Positions 1-8,267 of a DNA stretch of 64,000 bases are shown here, piece by piece. A program made the translations under genes and the position numbers. The stretch covers positions 1-64,000 of the forward strand of contig JAWXBW010000013.1 in the NCBI GenBank assembly GCA_034440395.1. The letters run 5' to 3'. A model generated the notes under the pieces. That model was not told the origin of the DNA, did no database searches, and was given only the letters and a program-made list of their open reading frames with translations. Positions within the stretch are counted from its first letter, which is position 1, and every line of letters begins with the position of its first letter. Source of the stretch: JAAUTS01 sp034440395. GTDB taxonomy: Bacteria > Verrucomicrobiota > Verrucomicrobiia > Methylacidiphilales > JAAUTS01.

Positions 1-117
1 GCGGGAGCGCAGTTGCTGTTCAGCGACGCCATCTCCGCTTTGCTGGGTTACAGTGCCGAGGCCAACAGCGATTATGAAATTCACTCGATCAACGGGTCGG
101 TGAATTTTAGATTTTAA
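1..117 (+). CDS. C-terminal end of an outer-membrane beta-barrel protein (partial)
   Basis: Only the last 38 codons are inside the window, reading in frame from base 1 to a TAA. The peptide ends in GSVNFRF, alternating polar and hydrophobic residues with a terminal Phe. This is the usual signature of the last strand of an outer-membrane beta-barrel, recognised by the BAM machinery (established for autotransporters, porins and TonB receptors). The rest of the protein lies to the left, so passenger or channel type cannot be told; an autotransporter-type barrel is one guess. Confidence 0.55.
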   Translation, partial: AGAQLLFSDAISALLGYSAEANSDYEIHSINGSVNFRF

Positions 118-159
118 GCGATCAGGCGCCCCGGAGCGCTGGTGAGCGCCTCAGGTCAG

Positions 160-265
160 GTATGATCTGGGGGCATAGGTAACGGTATGAACTGGGAACA
201 TAGGTAACACTAAAATGGCAAACTATGCCATGGAAAGAAGTGTTACCTATGTCCCCGGTCCATAC
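160..265. repeat. Triple 24-bp repeat, two direct and one inverted copy
   Basis: Copies lie at 160-183 and 185-208 (direct, one base apart) and at 242-265 (inverted). All fit the pattern GTATGRWCYGGGRRCATAGG followed by TAAC. Copies 2 and 3 form a hairpin with a perfect 14-bp core, ACATAGGTAACACT against AGTGTTACCTATGT. The inverted copy is also the start of a transposase-like reading frame, so the cluster is probably what remains of insertion-sequence ends. Confidence 0.7.
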
Positions 266-278
266 CAAGAGAGCTTAA
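225..278 (+). pseudogene. Remnant of an IS481-type transposase start
   Basis: A 17-codon frame begins MPWKEVLPMS and then stops. From memory of the family, MPWKE followed a few residues later by Met is the usual N-terminus of IS481-family integrases, which run to several hundred residues. Here everything after about codon 12 is lost. It sits inside the repeat cluster, consistent with a deleted insertion sequence. Assignment rests on about ten residues, so it is moderate at best. Confidence 0.4.
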
Positions 279-453
279 GAGTTCGCACTAAGACTTTATA
301 GTGAATGGGGTCAGTCTACTACATTGCACAGATTAATCGATTCAGCTCTTGAAAATTGAGTAAGTAACCGACCAGCAATTACCGCAAGAAAGCGGTTAAA
401 CTCGCTCCTCAAGACGCTAAGGCGAAAAGAAGACACAGGTCAGCAATCTAGGA
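279..453. other. Intergenic remainder without recognisable gene
   Basis: No open frame or RNA gene is recognisable here. The stretch starts right after the transposase relic and contains the sequence ATGGGGTCAGTCTACTACAT near 299-320. It resembles sequences I associate with REP/RAYT-type repeat elements, but I see no partner copy in the window and do not call it one. Confidence 0.3.
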
Positions 454-792
454 TTACCAGATTTTGATCAAACAGTTGCGGGCCTCTAGGCGTTTCACTA
501 GGGCGGGCACAGCCGGAAGTAGCCATGGTAGTAAGGCTCGGTTGTAAGCATTGCCGATGCGAAGCCAGACGATAGAGGATCCTCTAGACTGGCGGCGGAA
601 CCTCTCCACAAAGTCATCATCCTTGGTAACTATGGCTCTGTTAAGTAGCAGGGAATAATCCCAGATGGCTGGGTCATTCGCATGACGCAAGCCCACTTCT
701 TCCAAATGGGCGGAGGGATAGCCCATTTCCGTTAGGGTCCGAGCCAAATGAGGAGGTAGTTGGGCGTCAATAAGGAGGCGAGCCAGATTCAA
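454..792 (-). CDS. DUF5615-family PIN-like toxin
   Basis: The 112-residue protein opens with LLIDAQLPPHLARTL, has an acidic patch HANDPAIWDYS and then IVTKDDDF. This is the layout of DUF5615 (Mut7-C/PIN-like) proteins, which are usually encoded just after a DUF433 antitoxin. The acidic residues Asp9, Asp40 and the DDD at about 58-60 would be the metal site. The start is TTG, overlapping the TGA of the upstream frame in CTTGA, which indicates translational coupling. The reading frame is intact although the partner antitoxin is frameshifted. Ribonuclease activity is inferred from the PIN-like fold, not shown here. Confidence 0.75.
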   Translation of the reverse strand: MNLARLLIDAQLPPHLARTLTEMGYPSAHLEEVGLRHANDPAIWDYSLLLNRAIVTKDDDFVERFRRQSRGSSIVWLRIGNAYNRALLPWLLPAVPALVKRLEARNCLIKIW

Positions 793-1015
793 GCGACTTT
801 CAAAATGGAATGATCCATCTCAGCGGCTGCAAATTCCAAGCAGGCTCGTACGTCTTGGGTCTCAAGATAAGGAAAGTCTTCAAGGATTTCCGCCTCGGTA
901 GGCTCCACCAGCCAGCATTTCGAGGACGTCCTTAACGCGGATGCGCATGCTGCGGATACAAGTGCGCCCCCCCGCATTGCTCTGGGTCAAGGGTGATGCG
1001 ATCTAAATAACTCAT
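789..1015 (-). pseudogene. Frameshifted DUF433-family antitoxin
   Basis: Read from the ATG at 1015 the protein begins MSYLDRITLDPEQCGG, the standard DUF433 N-terminus, then runs into a wrong frame at a run of seven G (plus-strand C at 967-973). The neighbouring frame continues RTCIRSMRIRVKDVLEMLAG. A second one-base insertion near 897-904 moves the reading to TEAEILEDFPYLETQDV and the true stop at 789. Two extra bases therefore break an otherwise recognisable antitoxin. The homopolymer makes a sequencing error possible for the first site but less so for the second. It overlaps the toxin start. Confidence 0.75.
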
Positions 1016-1081
1016 GGATTTACTTTAACTGTCCAGGTTCTAGTTTTTCCAAAAGTTAAGCCCATCTTTCCATTTTCCTAT

Positions 1082-2455
1082 TTAGGTTAGAGGATTGAGA
1101 TTTAGGTTTGTGCGGATGGGGCGGAGGATTTGTTCACTTAAACGATCGAGTTGCGTAGCGTCGGCATATTCTAGGAGGAGACGCAGTTTATTTTCTGTCC
1201 CCGAGTAACGTAAGAGCAGGCGACCGCGCGTGCCCATTTCGTTCTCCACGTCTTGGATACTTTCTGATAAGCCTGCTATTTGTGCGAAGGGTTTCTTTTC
1301 TCGAACTTGAAGGTTGGTCAGTTTCTGAGGATATTTTTGCATGACACGTCGTAGCTCACGCAACGGTTTTTTTTCTGCAACCATGACCTGAAGAACTTGT
1401 AAGGCACTGAGTAATCCATCTCCCGTAGGTAAAATATGGAGAAAGAGCATGTGCCCGGATTGCTCACCCCCGATCTGGTAACCGCCTTGTTGCATAGCTT
1501 CTAAGACATAGCGATCGCCCACATTACTGCGTATCACGCTTCCATCCTTTACATGAAAGGCTTCGTCTAAGCCGAGGTTGCTCATAAGGGTGGCGACGAT
1601 GGTATTTTTAGGAAGTTTGCCTTGAGAGGCGGCATGTAGGCCGACAATAGCGAGAAGTTCATCTCCGTCTAACGGTTCGGCATCTTCATCTAAGAGGACG
1701 ACACGATCGGCGTCTCCATCATGACAAAGTCCAATGCCGCCAAGATTTTCCCGCATGAGAAGTTGCAAGGCTTTGGGATGTAGGCTGCCACAAGCGGCGT
1801 TAATGTTTGTTCCATCGGGTTCAGCTGCCATGAGGTGAACATTGGCACCGAGGCGGTTTAAAATTTTAGGTGTGCTTTGCCAAGCGGCTCCATGGGCGGC
1901 ATCGACAAAAATAGGAAGTCCTTGTAACGAAAATGATGTGGGTAAGCTTTTAATAAGCGTCGCAGCGTAAATCTCAAAGGCTGCCGAGCTATGGTCAAAA
2001 TTCGTGGCGGGGGTGAAGGAAAAAGAGGCATGATGGGGTTGTGCTTCAATTCGTTCCTCTAGTTGAGCTTCATCTACATCGGATAACTTAAACCCTTCAG
2101 GTCCGAAAAATTTAATGCCGTTGTCGGAATACTCATTATGAGAAGCACTGATCATGATGCCTGCCGCTGCTTGTTGATGAACAGTAAGTAAAGAAATGGC
2201 TGCGGTGGGGAGGACGCCGATTTTTTCGACTTTTGCGCCACCGTCTTCTAAGCCCTGACATAAGGCGTTTTCTAGAATCTGGCCTGATTCGCGGGTGTCG
2301 CGACCGATAATGAAAAGAGGGGAGGTCAGGGTTGTTCCAAAGTGTTCTGCGGCGGCCTTGCCGCAACGATAAATAAATTCTGGGGTCATGGGGGCTGCTC
2401 CAAAAGCTCCGCGAATGCCGTCTGTGCCAAACAATTTTCGTTTCTGCTCACTCAT
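1082..2455 (-). CDS. glmM: Phosphoglucosamine mutase
   Basis: Cytoplasmic enzyme converting glucosamine-6-phosphate to glucosamine-1-phosphate for UDP-GlcNAc, peptidoglycan and LPS synthesis. The 457-residue length is normal. Visible signatures are KLFGTDGIRG at the N-terminus, the phosphoserine loop ISASHN at residues 102-107 (Ser104), the Mg-binding DGDADR near residue 245 and the C-terminal phosphate loop RYSGTENKLR. It is the last gene of the minus-strand series ftsH-folP-glmM, 88 bp after folP, the same order as in Escherichia coli. Confidence 0.95.
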   Translation of the reverse strand: MSEQKRKLFGTDGIRGAFGAAPMTPEFIYRCGKAAAEHFGTTLTSPLFIIGRDTRESGQILENALCQGLEDGGAKVEKIGVLPTAAISLLTVHQQAAAGIMISASHNEYSDNGIKFFGPEGFKLSDVDEAQLEERIEAQPHHASFSFTPATNFDHSSAAFEIYAATLIKSLPTSFSLQGLPIFVDAAHGAAWQSTPKILNRLGANVHLMAAEPDGTNINAACGSLHPKALQLLMRENLGGIGLCHDGDADRVVLLDEDAEPLDGDELLAIVGLHAASQGKLPKNTIVATLMSNLGLDEAFHVKDGSVIRSNVGDRYVLEAMQQGGYQIGGEQSGHMLFLHILPTGDGLLSALQVLQVMVAEKKPLRELRRVMQKYPQKLTNLQVREKKPFAQIAGLSESIQDVENEMGTRGRLLLRYSGTENKLRLLLEYADATQLDRLSEQILRPIRTNLNLNPLT

Positions 2456-2543
2456 TGATGCTGAGTATGCTTATCCAGCCAGCTTCATTCGTCGAGGTAA
2501 GATTTTGAAGGTAACAGTGTATATGAGATCAACGCGGGTTGCT

Positions 2544-3374
2544 TCACAAGGCGGCCCACATACGAATCAATTGAGCGTGGGCGGCCACATCATGCACGCG
2601 CCAGATTTGAGGAGAGGGGTTCGATAATAATTTAGCATAAGCAGTTAGACCGCCCACGAGCCGATCTTGAGCGGAGGTATTGAGCAGCTTTGAGATGAAA
2701 GATTTTCTGGATAATCCCCAAAGAAGTGGACGTTCTAAGGGTCTCATTTTTTCCGCCTGCCTGATGAGTTCGATGTTGTGTTCAAGAGTTTTTCCGAAAC
2801 CGATTCCGACATCGAAAGCGAGCCGTTCTTGCGCTATGCCCGCGGAGAGTAGGGCGGATTTTCGTTCGCTTAAGAAGCTTAGAACGTCAGCCACGACATC
2901 AGAGTAGGTGGGATTTTTCTGCATATCTTGGGGACGGCCTTGGGTGTGCATGCAGATGTAGCCGACTTGATTTTTTTGTAGGACTTCTAACATGCCGTCG
3001 CCCCAGAGCGCAGCACCAACATCGTTAATGATGGAGGCTCCAGCATGAACAGCTTGGTCAGCCACCATTGTTTTGTAGGTGTCGATGGAAATTGGGATGT
3101 TGGGGTGTTGCTTAACAAGGGCTTGAATCACGGGCACGGTGCGAGCCAGCTCTTCTTCTGTCGTGACGGCGGTGGCTCCTGGTCTGGTGGACTCTCCGCC
3201 TACGTCAATGATGTCTGCGCCCTCATGGATCATGATGGCGGCTTGTTCTAAAGCTTGGTCCGGGTGAAGATATTTTCCGCCATCAGAAAAAGAGTCGGGC
3301 GTGACATTCAGAATGCCCATAATTAAGGGCTTAGGACCAAGCTGAAAGACCGTTTGACGACACTTCCAAAGCAT
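2544..3374 (-). CDS. folP: Dihydropteroate synthase
   Basis: Joins p-aminobenzoate to the pterin pyrophosphate in folate synthesis; target of sulfonamides. The two family signatures are clear: GILNVTPDSFSDGG at 20-33 and GGESTRPGA at 59-67; length 276 residues is normal. ATG start at 3374, 44 bp downstream of ftsH, so co-transcription with ftsH is likely. Another folate gene, folB, lies about 24 kb away next to purN. Confidence 0.95.
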   Translation of the reverse strand: MLWKCRQTVFQLGPKPLIMGILNVTPDSFSDGGKYLHPDQALEQAAIMIHEGADIIDVGGESTRPGATAVTTEEELARTVPVIQALVKQHPNIPISIDTYKTMVADQAVHAGASIINDVGAALWGDGMLEVLQKNQVGYICMHTQGRPQDMQKNPTYSDVVADVLSFLSERKSALLSAGIAQERLAFDVGIGFGKTLEHNIELIRQAEKMRPLERPLLWGLSRKSFISKLLNTSAQDRLVGGLTAYAKLLSNPSPQIWRVHDVAAHAQLIRMWAAL

Positions 3375-3418
3375 AGAGTGAACGAACCTTCTAAATTAGC
3401 CCGCTAGCCTAGAAGCGC

Positions 3419-5515
3419 TTAGGCTCCAGCGGGTGCGCCTTCTAGTTCTGGTAGTATTCCACCGTCATCTTTTTTCTTCTTTGGCTTAGTGAGGCCGTCC
3501 AGTTTCTCCTCAGGTAAAGGTGCAGTGGGCGGGCTAATGTTTTTTGGAGGAGGATTACTCATACGACCTGTGCGGACGATGTCTTCGACTTGTTTGCCAT
3601 CGAGGGTTTCAAACTCAATTAAACCAAGGGCGATGAGTTCTACCTTGTCACGATGTTCAGAAATTAAGCGGCGCGCTTTTTCGTGGGCTTGGCTAACGAG
3701 TCCACGGACTTCGCTGTCAATTTCTTGGGCCGTAGCTTCACTGTAGGAGCGGGACTTGGAGATTTCACGACCGAGAAAAACGTAGTCGTCGCTTTCGCCG
3801 TAGTTAACCATGCCGAGTTTTTCGCTCATGCCCCATTCGCAAACCATCTTACGTGCGATGGTGGTGGCTTGGCGGATGTCCATGGAGGCACCGCTGCAAA
3901 CGTCACCGAGGAAAACTTCTTCTGCCACGCGACCACCCATAATCATGCACATCATGTCTAACATCTTTTTACGGTAGTAGCTGAAGACATCTTTTTCTGG
4001 TAAAGACATGGTCACGCCTAGGGCGGGTCCACGGGGAATGATGGTGACTTTGTGAAGAGGATCGGTGTGTTCGAGTAAGATACTGAGGATGGCATGACCT
4101 GCCTCGTGGTAGGCAGTGTTCTTTTTTTCTTCTTCGCTCATGGCCATGCTACGGCGTTCGCGACCCCAACGCACCTTATCACGCGCTTCTTCGAGGTCAG
4201 ACATCTCGATGGACTCAGCACCACGGCGGGCGGCGAGAAGAGCGGCCTCATTAATCAAGTTGGCCAATTCGGCTCCGGAAAAACCAGGAGTTCCGCGGGC
4301 AATCACGCCCCATTCGACCTTATCACTCAAGGTAACCTTTTTGGCATGAACTTGGAGGATTTGTTCACGGCCTTTGACATCAGGAAGATTGATGATGACT
4401 TCACGATCAAAGCGGCCTGGGCGCAGTAGGGCAGGATCGAGAACGTCTTTACGATTGGTTGCGGCGATGATGATGACGCCCTCTTGGGTGTCGATCCCGT
4501 CCATCTCGACCAGCATGGCATTTAAAGTCTGTTCACGTTCGTCATGTCCACCACCAACGCCGTGGCCACGACTGCGTCCGACGGCGTCGATTTCATCAAT
4601 AAAGATTAAGCAAGGAGCGGTTTTACGACCTTGTTCAAACATGTCACGGACGCGGGAGGCGCCTACGCCGACAAACATTTCTACGAAGTCAGATCCGCTG
4701 ATGCCATAGAAAGGAACGTCAGCCTCACCGGCGATGGCTTTGGCCAGCAGTGTTTTACCTGTTCCGGGGGAGCCGACCATGAGCACGCCTTTAGGGATGC
4801 GACCGCCGAGGCGCTGGAATTTTTTAGGATCTCTGAGGAATTCGACTATTTCGCTGACTTCCTCTTTGGCTTCGTCCACGCCAGCAACGTCTTTAAACGT
4901 GATTTTATTTTTATCTTTATCCATCATTTTAGCCTTACTTTTCCCGAAGCTAAAGGCGGATTTTCCAGCCATTTTCATTTGTTGGCGGAAGAAAAAATAC
5001 ATGAGTAAGAGAATAAGAACGATAGGAAGCAGCATCTGCACAATGGGCCACGTGGGGTTATCGTTATATTTTTGGGCAATGCTGCTAAAATTATTCTTAG
5101 CGAGGATTTCGTTTAAATCTTTTTGGAATTCTAGGACGACAGAAACTTTATAGCGTTGGCCTTGTGGCTCGCCAGTGATTGGGGTGGAGATGGAGCCGCT
5201 GGGAAAGTCGCCCGTAGTCATGGGTTTAAGTGTTCCTTCAAGATAGGCCATACCTGTGGCGGGTTCTTTAGAAAGGCTGACTGTTGCAACCTGATTTTTT
5301 TCTAGGTTGGCTTGAAACTCTTGGAAGGATAGGTCTTTCACCGTCCCCGTTGTTTGCACTTTATGCGCAAAGAAAGCCAAGAGCAGGATGGTCATGGCAA
5401 TAAGGAAGAGGGTAAGACCTTTCCAGTTTGCGTTAGGTTGGCCAGACCCCTCGTCTTTACGGATGGGGGCTTTAGGTAGTTTTGGGGGCTTGGGAGCTTT
5501 AGGCACTTTAGACAT
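3419..5515 (-). CDS. ftsH: ATP-dependent membrane zinc protease FtsH
   Basis: Hexameric AAA+ protease that degrades misassembled membrane proteins and short-lived regulators. Order of parts in the 698 residues: a Pro/Lys-rich cytoplasmic tail (1-30), membrane span 33-50, periplasmic domain to about 155, span 157-176, AAA module with Walker A GSPGTGKT (248-255) and Walker B LIFIDEID (303-310), and the zinc site HEAGH at 470-474. The C-terminal tail is again Pro/Lys-rich. The N-terminal extension, with repeated PKAPKPPKLP-type units, is longer than in E. coli FtsH. First gene of the ftsH-folP-glmM series. Confidence 0.96.
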   Translation of the reverse strand: MSKVPKAPKPPKLPKAPIRKDEGSGQPNANWKGLTLFLIAMTILLLAFFAHKVQTTGTVKDLSFQEFQANLEKNQVATVSLSKEPATGMAYLEGTLKPMTTGDFPSGSISTPITGEPQGQRYKVSVVLEFQKDLNEILAKNNFSSIAQKYNDNPTWPIVQMLLPIVLILLLMYFFFRQQMKMAGKSAFSFGKSKAKMMDKDKNKITFKDVAGVDEAKEEVSEIVEFLRDPKKFQRLGGRIPKGVLMVGSPGTGKTLLAKAIAGEADVPFYGISGSDFVEMFVGVGASRVRDMFEQGRKTAPCLIFIDEIDAVGRSRGHGVGGGHDEREQTLNAMLVEMDGIDTQEGVIIIAATNRKDVLDPALLRPGRFDREVIINLPDVKGREQILQVHAKKVTLSDKVEWGVIARGTPGFSGAELANLINEAALLAARRGAESIEMSDLEEARDKVRWGRERRSMAMSEEEKKNTAYHEAGHAILSILLEHTDPLHKVTIIPRGPALGVTMSLPEKDVFSYYRKKMLDMMCMIMGGRVAEEVFLGDVCSGASMDIRQATTIARKMVCEWGMSEKLGMVNYGESDDYVFLGREISKSRSYSEATAQEIDSEVRGLVSQAHEKARRLISEHRDKVELIALGLIEFETLDGKQVEDIVRTGRMSNPPPKNISPPTAPLPEEKLDGLTKPKKKKDDGGILPELEGAPAGA

Positions 5516-5599
5516 GGGAAGTCATATTAACACACGACCCCATGCTTGGCAACCCAGCGTGCAAAGTTATTTCCCTACACGTTGAACAACTGACTACGC

Positions 5600-7417
5600 T
5601 TATTGGCGTAGGATTTTTTCTAATGATTCGTCACGGGGAATACCTAGTTCTAAGGCGCGTTTGTAATGGCGGTTGGCAAGTTCGCGTGCCGGCGGCTTTT
5701 GCGTCGCGTAGATAACGGCTAAGTTAAAGTGGGCGTCACCGTATTGGGGATCAATTTCGATCGCTCTGCGACACTCTTGTTCAGCGGCTTCCTGCCAGCC
5801 CTTCTGAGAGGCGGCGATACCTAAATAGTTACGTGTTTTAGCGTCATTAGGATCTAGAGCCACGGCGCGGGTCAGGATCTGGATGGCTTCATCAATTTTA
5901 CCTTGTTGGTAAAGGACGATACCAAGGATGGAATGGGAGAAAGCGTCTTGAGGAGCGAGTTTAACCGCTTTCTTTAGGTAATCTTCAGCTTGCGGGTATT
6001 TAGTTTGTTGAAAACGAACTACCGCTAAGTTAGAGAGAGCGTAAAGTGAATCAGGATAGACGTTGAGGATCGTTTGGTAACGGGTGGCAGCGTCGTCGAA
6101 CTTTTGAGCGGCGAAAAGCTCGTTCGCCTCCCGCGCAACTTCTTTAAATTCTGAAGGAACTTTGGGGCGGCTGGAGATTTCTGCGGCATCGACTGGACTG
6201 CTGCTAGTGCCGGCACCAGTGGCTGGAGCGGAAATATTACCGCTGTCATCGACTAGTAAACCAGCGGTGGGCTGGCGCAGAAGGGAGCTTTCTTCTTCTG
6301 ATAATATAACGAGAGGAGATCCGAGCAGGTTAATCTGGGTCTTAAGTTTTTCAGAATCAATTTTGAGGGCTTGAAGTTCTTCGATAGCCATACGATTGGC
6401 GATTTTACGGCGTTCAAATTCGGCTTGTTGACGGCGAATGAGGTCGCGCATCATTTCATTTTCTTTGCGTAAAGGATCGTCTTCAGGTAGTCCAGCGATT
6501 TTGATATTGGCGGCATCTAATTGTTTTTGAACCTCTGAGAGTTTAGTCTTAAATTCATCACTGGTCTGGCGCAGGGCTTCATTTTCTTGGCGGGACAGGT
6601 TAAGTTGATCTTGGATTTTTTTAAGTTGTTCATCTAAAGCGACGACGGAGGTGTCACCGGAACCCGTTTGTACTTTAGCAATGGCGGATTCAGCAGAGGC
6701 GAGTTTTTCTTTAAGGGTATTGTTTTCAGCTAACATGCTGGAAAGTTTTTCATCCGTAGTGCCTTCACGTGCAACACTCAGAGACTTTTCTAACTCATCA
6801 ACACGTGTGCGAAGTTGGGCAGCATCTGTCGTGGCCTTTTCTAGACGTTCTTGAGTGTCGGCTAGTTGGCTTTCTAAGGTGCGGATGCGAAGTTTGAGTG
6901 TGGCGGGGTCTTCGAGGATGTTTTCTGCGGAAGAGGAGGAAGCATCTGTGAGTTCGATCAGGGGTGTTGAGCCTGTAGGTGCGGCACGCTCCATGACTTC
7001 AGAGGGAGAGTCAGGGCGAGTGGTAATGGGGATGAGGGGGGATTTATTATCGTCAGAGCTCTCGGTAATTTCAGGGGGAATGGGTGGGATGACTTGCTTC
7101 GGATCGGCATCGACACCGTCTTTGAGTAGATCAAGCTTATCTTTGCAGAAGCGGAGACGGTATTTAACGATGGTAGGTTCCCACTCAGGATAATTGGTGT
7201 TGAGCTTTTGGAGGCGCTCTTGGGAGACTTCATAACGAGTCTTGGCCGAGGCGTTCTGGCCGGCACTCTCGAGCTTTTCAGCTTCTTGAATGAGGAGATA
7301 AATTTGCAAGAACTGCTCTTGTGGTAATGCTGCAGACATAACATTTGCAACAAAAGCTGTACTTAGGAATAGGCTCACTGCCAATAAGATACGGGTCATA
7401 GTTGAGGCATTTAACAT
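5600..7417 (-). CDS. Secreted coiled-coil and TPR protein
   Basis: The 605-residue protein has a hydrophobic signal segment (about residues 8-29), a short alpha-helical domain, a linker rich in Pro, Ser and Thr, a long coiled coil at about 175-370 with heptad Leu/Ala/Glu content, and four or so TPR units at about 425-590. An envelope scaffold is the natural inference; no enzyme motif is seen. A second in-frame ATG six codons later (MTRILLAVS) could be the true start. It stands alone between ftsH and the divergent HNH gene. No named family recognised. Confidence 0.75.
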   Translation of the reverse strand: MLNASTMTRILLAVSLFLSTAFVANVMSAALPQEQFLQIYLLIQEAEKLESAGQNASAKTRYEVSQERLQKLNTNYPEWEPTIVKYRLRFCKDKLDLLKDGVDADPKQVIPPIPPEITESSDDNKSPLIPITTRPDSPSEVMERAAPTGSTPLIELTDASSSSAENILEDPATLKLRIRTLESQLADTQERLEKATTDAAQLRTRVDELEKSLSVAREGTTDEKLSSMLAENNTLKEKLASAESAIAKVQTGSGDTSVVALDEQLKKIQDQLNLSRQENEALRQTSDEFKTKLSEVQKQLDAANIKIAGLPEDDPLRKENEMMRDLIRRQQAEFERRKIANRMAIEELQALKIDSEKLKTQINLLGSPLVILSEEESSLLRQPTAGLLVDDSGNISAPATGAGTSSSPVDAAEISSRPKVPSEFKEVAREANELFAAQKFDDAATRYQTILNVYPDSLYALSNLAVVRFQQTKYPQAEDYLKKAVKLAPQDAFSHSILGIVLYQQGKIDEAIQILTRAVALDPNDAKTRNYLGIAASQKGWQEAAEQECRRAIEIDPQYGDAHFNLAVIYATQKPPARELANRHYKRALELGIPRDESLEKILRQ

Positions 7418-7552
7418 ATTTTTCTGTAAAAAGGCAACCCCTTTCCTTCAATTTATACACAACTTTGTTTTTTTTTTGAAATTACTTCGTGTTTACCGAT
7501 GTTATTGGAGTAATAAGTAGCCTATTTGTCACCTGTGTTTTGAGTGAATCGG

Positions 7553-7581
7553 TTGACGCTGCCACGGACATGTGTTAACTA
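7553..7581 (+). promoter_or_regulatory. Putative sigma-70-type promoter of the HNH gene
   Basis: TTGACG (7553-7558), 17-bp spacer, TAACTA (7576-7581). Transcription would begin near 7588, leaving about 23 nt before the ATG at 7611. Confidence 0.45.
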
Positions 7582-7610
7582 TCCATAGCTTTTTTACACA
7601 AAAAACTTTT

Positions 7611-8219
7611 ATGGAAGCCTTACTCAACCAACCTGTTTTGGTTCTGAATCGTCTCTGGCAAGCGGTAAGCGTTTGCACGGTGAAGCGAGCTTTTTCGCTA
7701 TTATATATGGGGCAAGCCCAAGTGGTGGACGCTACCAATGGTCAATTTCAGACTCTTGACTTCACTGCATGGCATGATTTTTCGAAATACCAAGAAGAGG
7801 GTAATTTCCTGCGTTCCGTCAATTTCCGTATTCGTGTGCCGCAAATTATCGTGCTCATGGTTTTCGACCGATTACCTAAAAAAGAAGTGAAGCTCACTCG
7901 TAACAACATCTACGAACGTGATCACCATACTTGCCAGTATTGTGGAGTTCATTTTGATCGTAAGGATCTCAATATCGACCACGTGGTTCCGCGGGACAAG
8001 GGAGGTAAGACCACGTGGGAAAATGTCGTATGCTCCTGCATACCTTGTAATAGCCGTAAAGGGAACCACCTCACCCATGAGATAGGTATGAAACCCATGA
8101 CCAAGCCGAAACGGCCCAAGTTAAGAACCTTCCTTAATATACAAATCTCCAATGTCCCCCATGATTCATGGAAACATTTCTTGGATGTGGCGTATTGGAA
8201 TGTAGAGTTAAGCGACTAG
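7611..8219 (+). CDS. HNH endonuclease-fold protein
   Basis: I use the ATG at 7611 (MEALLNQPVLVLNRLW), because homologues that I know start at this LNxxVLVLN segment and the predicted promoter ends close upstream. An earlier ATG at 7572 overlaps the promoter. The 202-residue product has a C-terminal HNH nuclease module: zinc pair CQYCG, catalytic-type IDHVVPRDKGG, then NVVCSCIPCNSRKGN with the second Cys pair. Such stand-alone HNH proteins are common near housekeeping genes in several bacterial phyla; their biological target is not established. The cysteine desulfurase starts 48 bp downstream. Confidence 0.85.
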   Translation: MEALLNQPVLVLNRLWQAVSVCTVKRAFSLLYMGQAQVVDATNGQFQTLDFTAWHDFSKYQEEGNFLRSVNFRIRVPQIIVLMVFDRLPKKEVKLTRNNIYERDHHTCQYCGVHFDRKDLNIDHVVPRDKGGKTTWENVVCSCIPCNSRKGNHLTHEIGMKPMTKPKRPKLRTFLNIQISNVPHDSWKHFLDVAYWNVELSD

Positions 8220-8267
8220 ATTAAACAGTCCCTCATATAAAAAAGGGGCGGCACTCTCCCTTATTTT

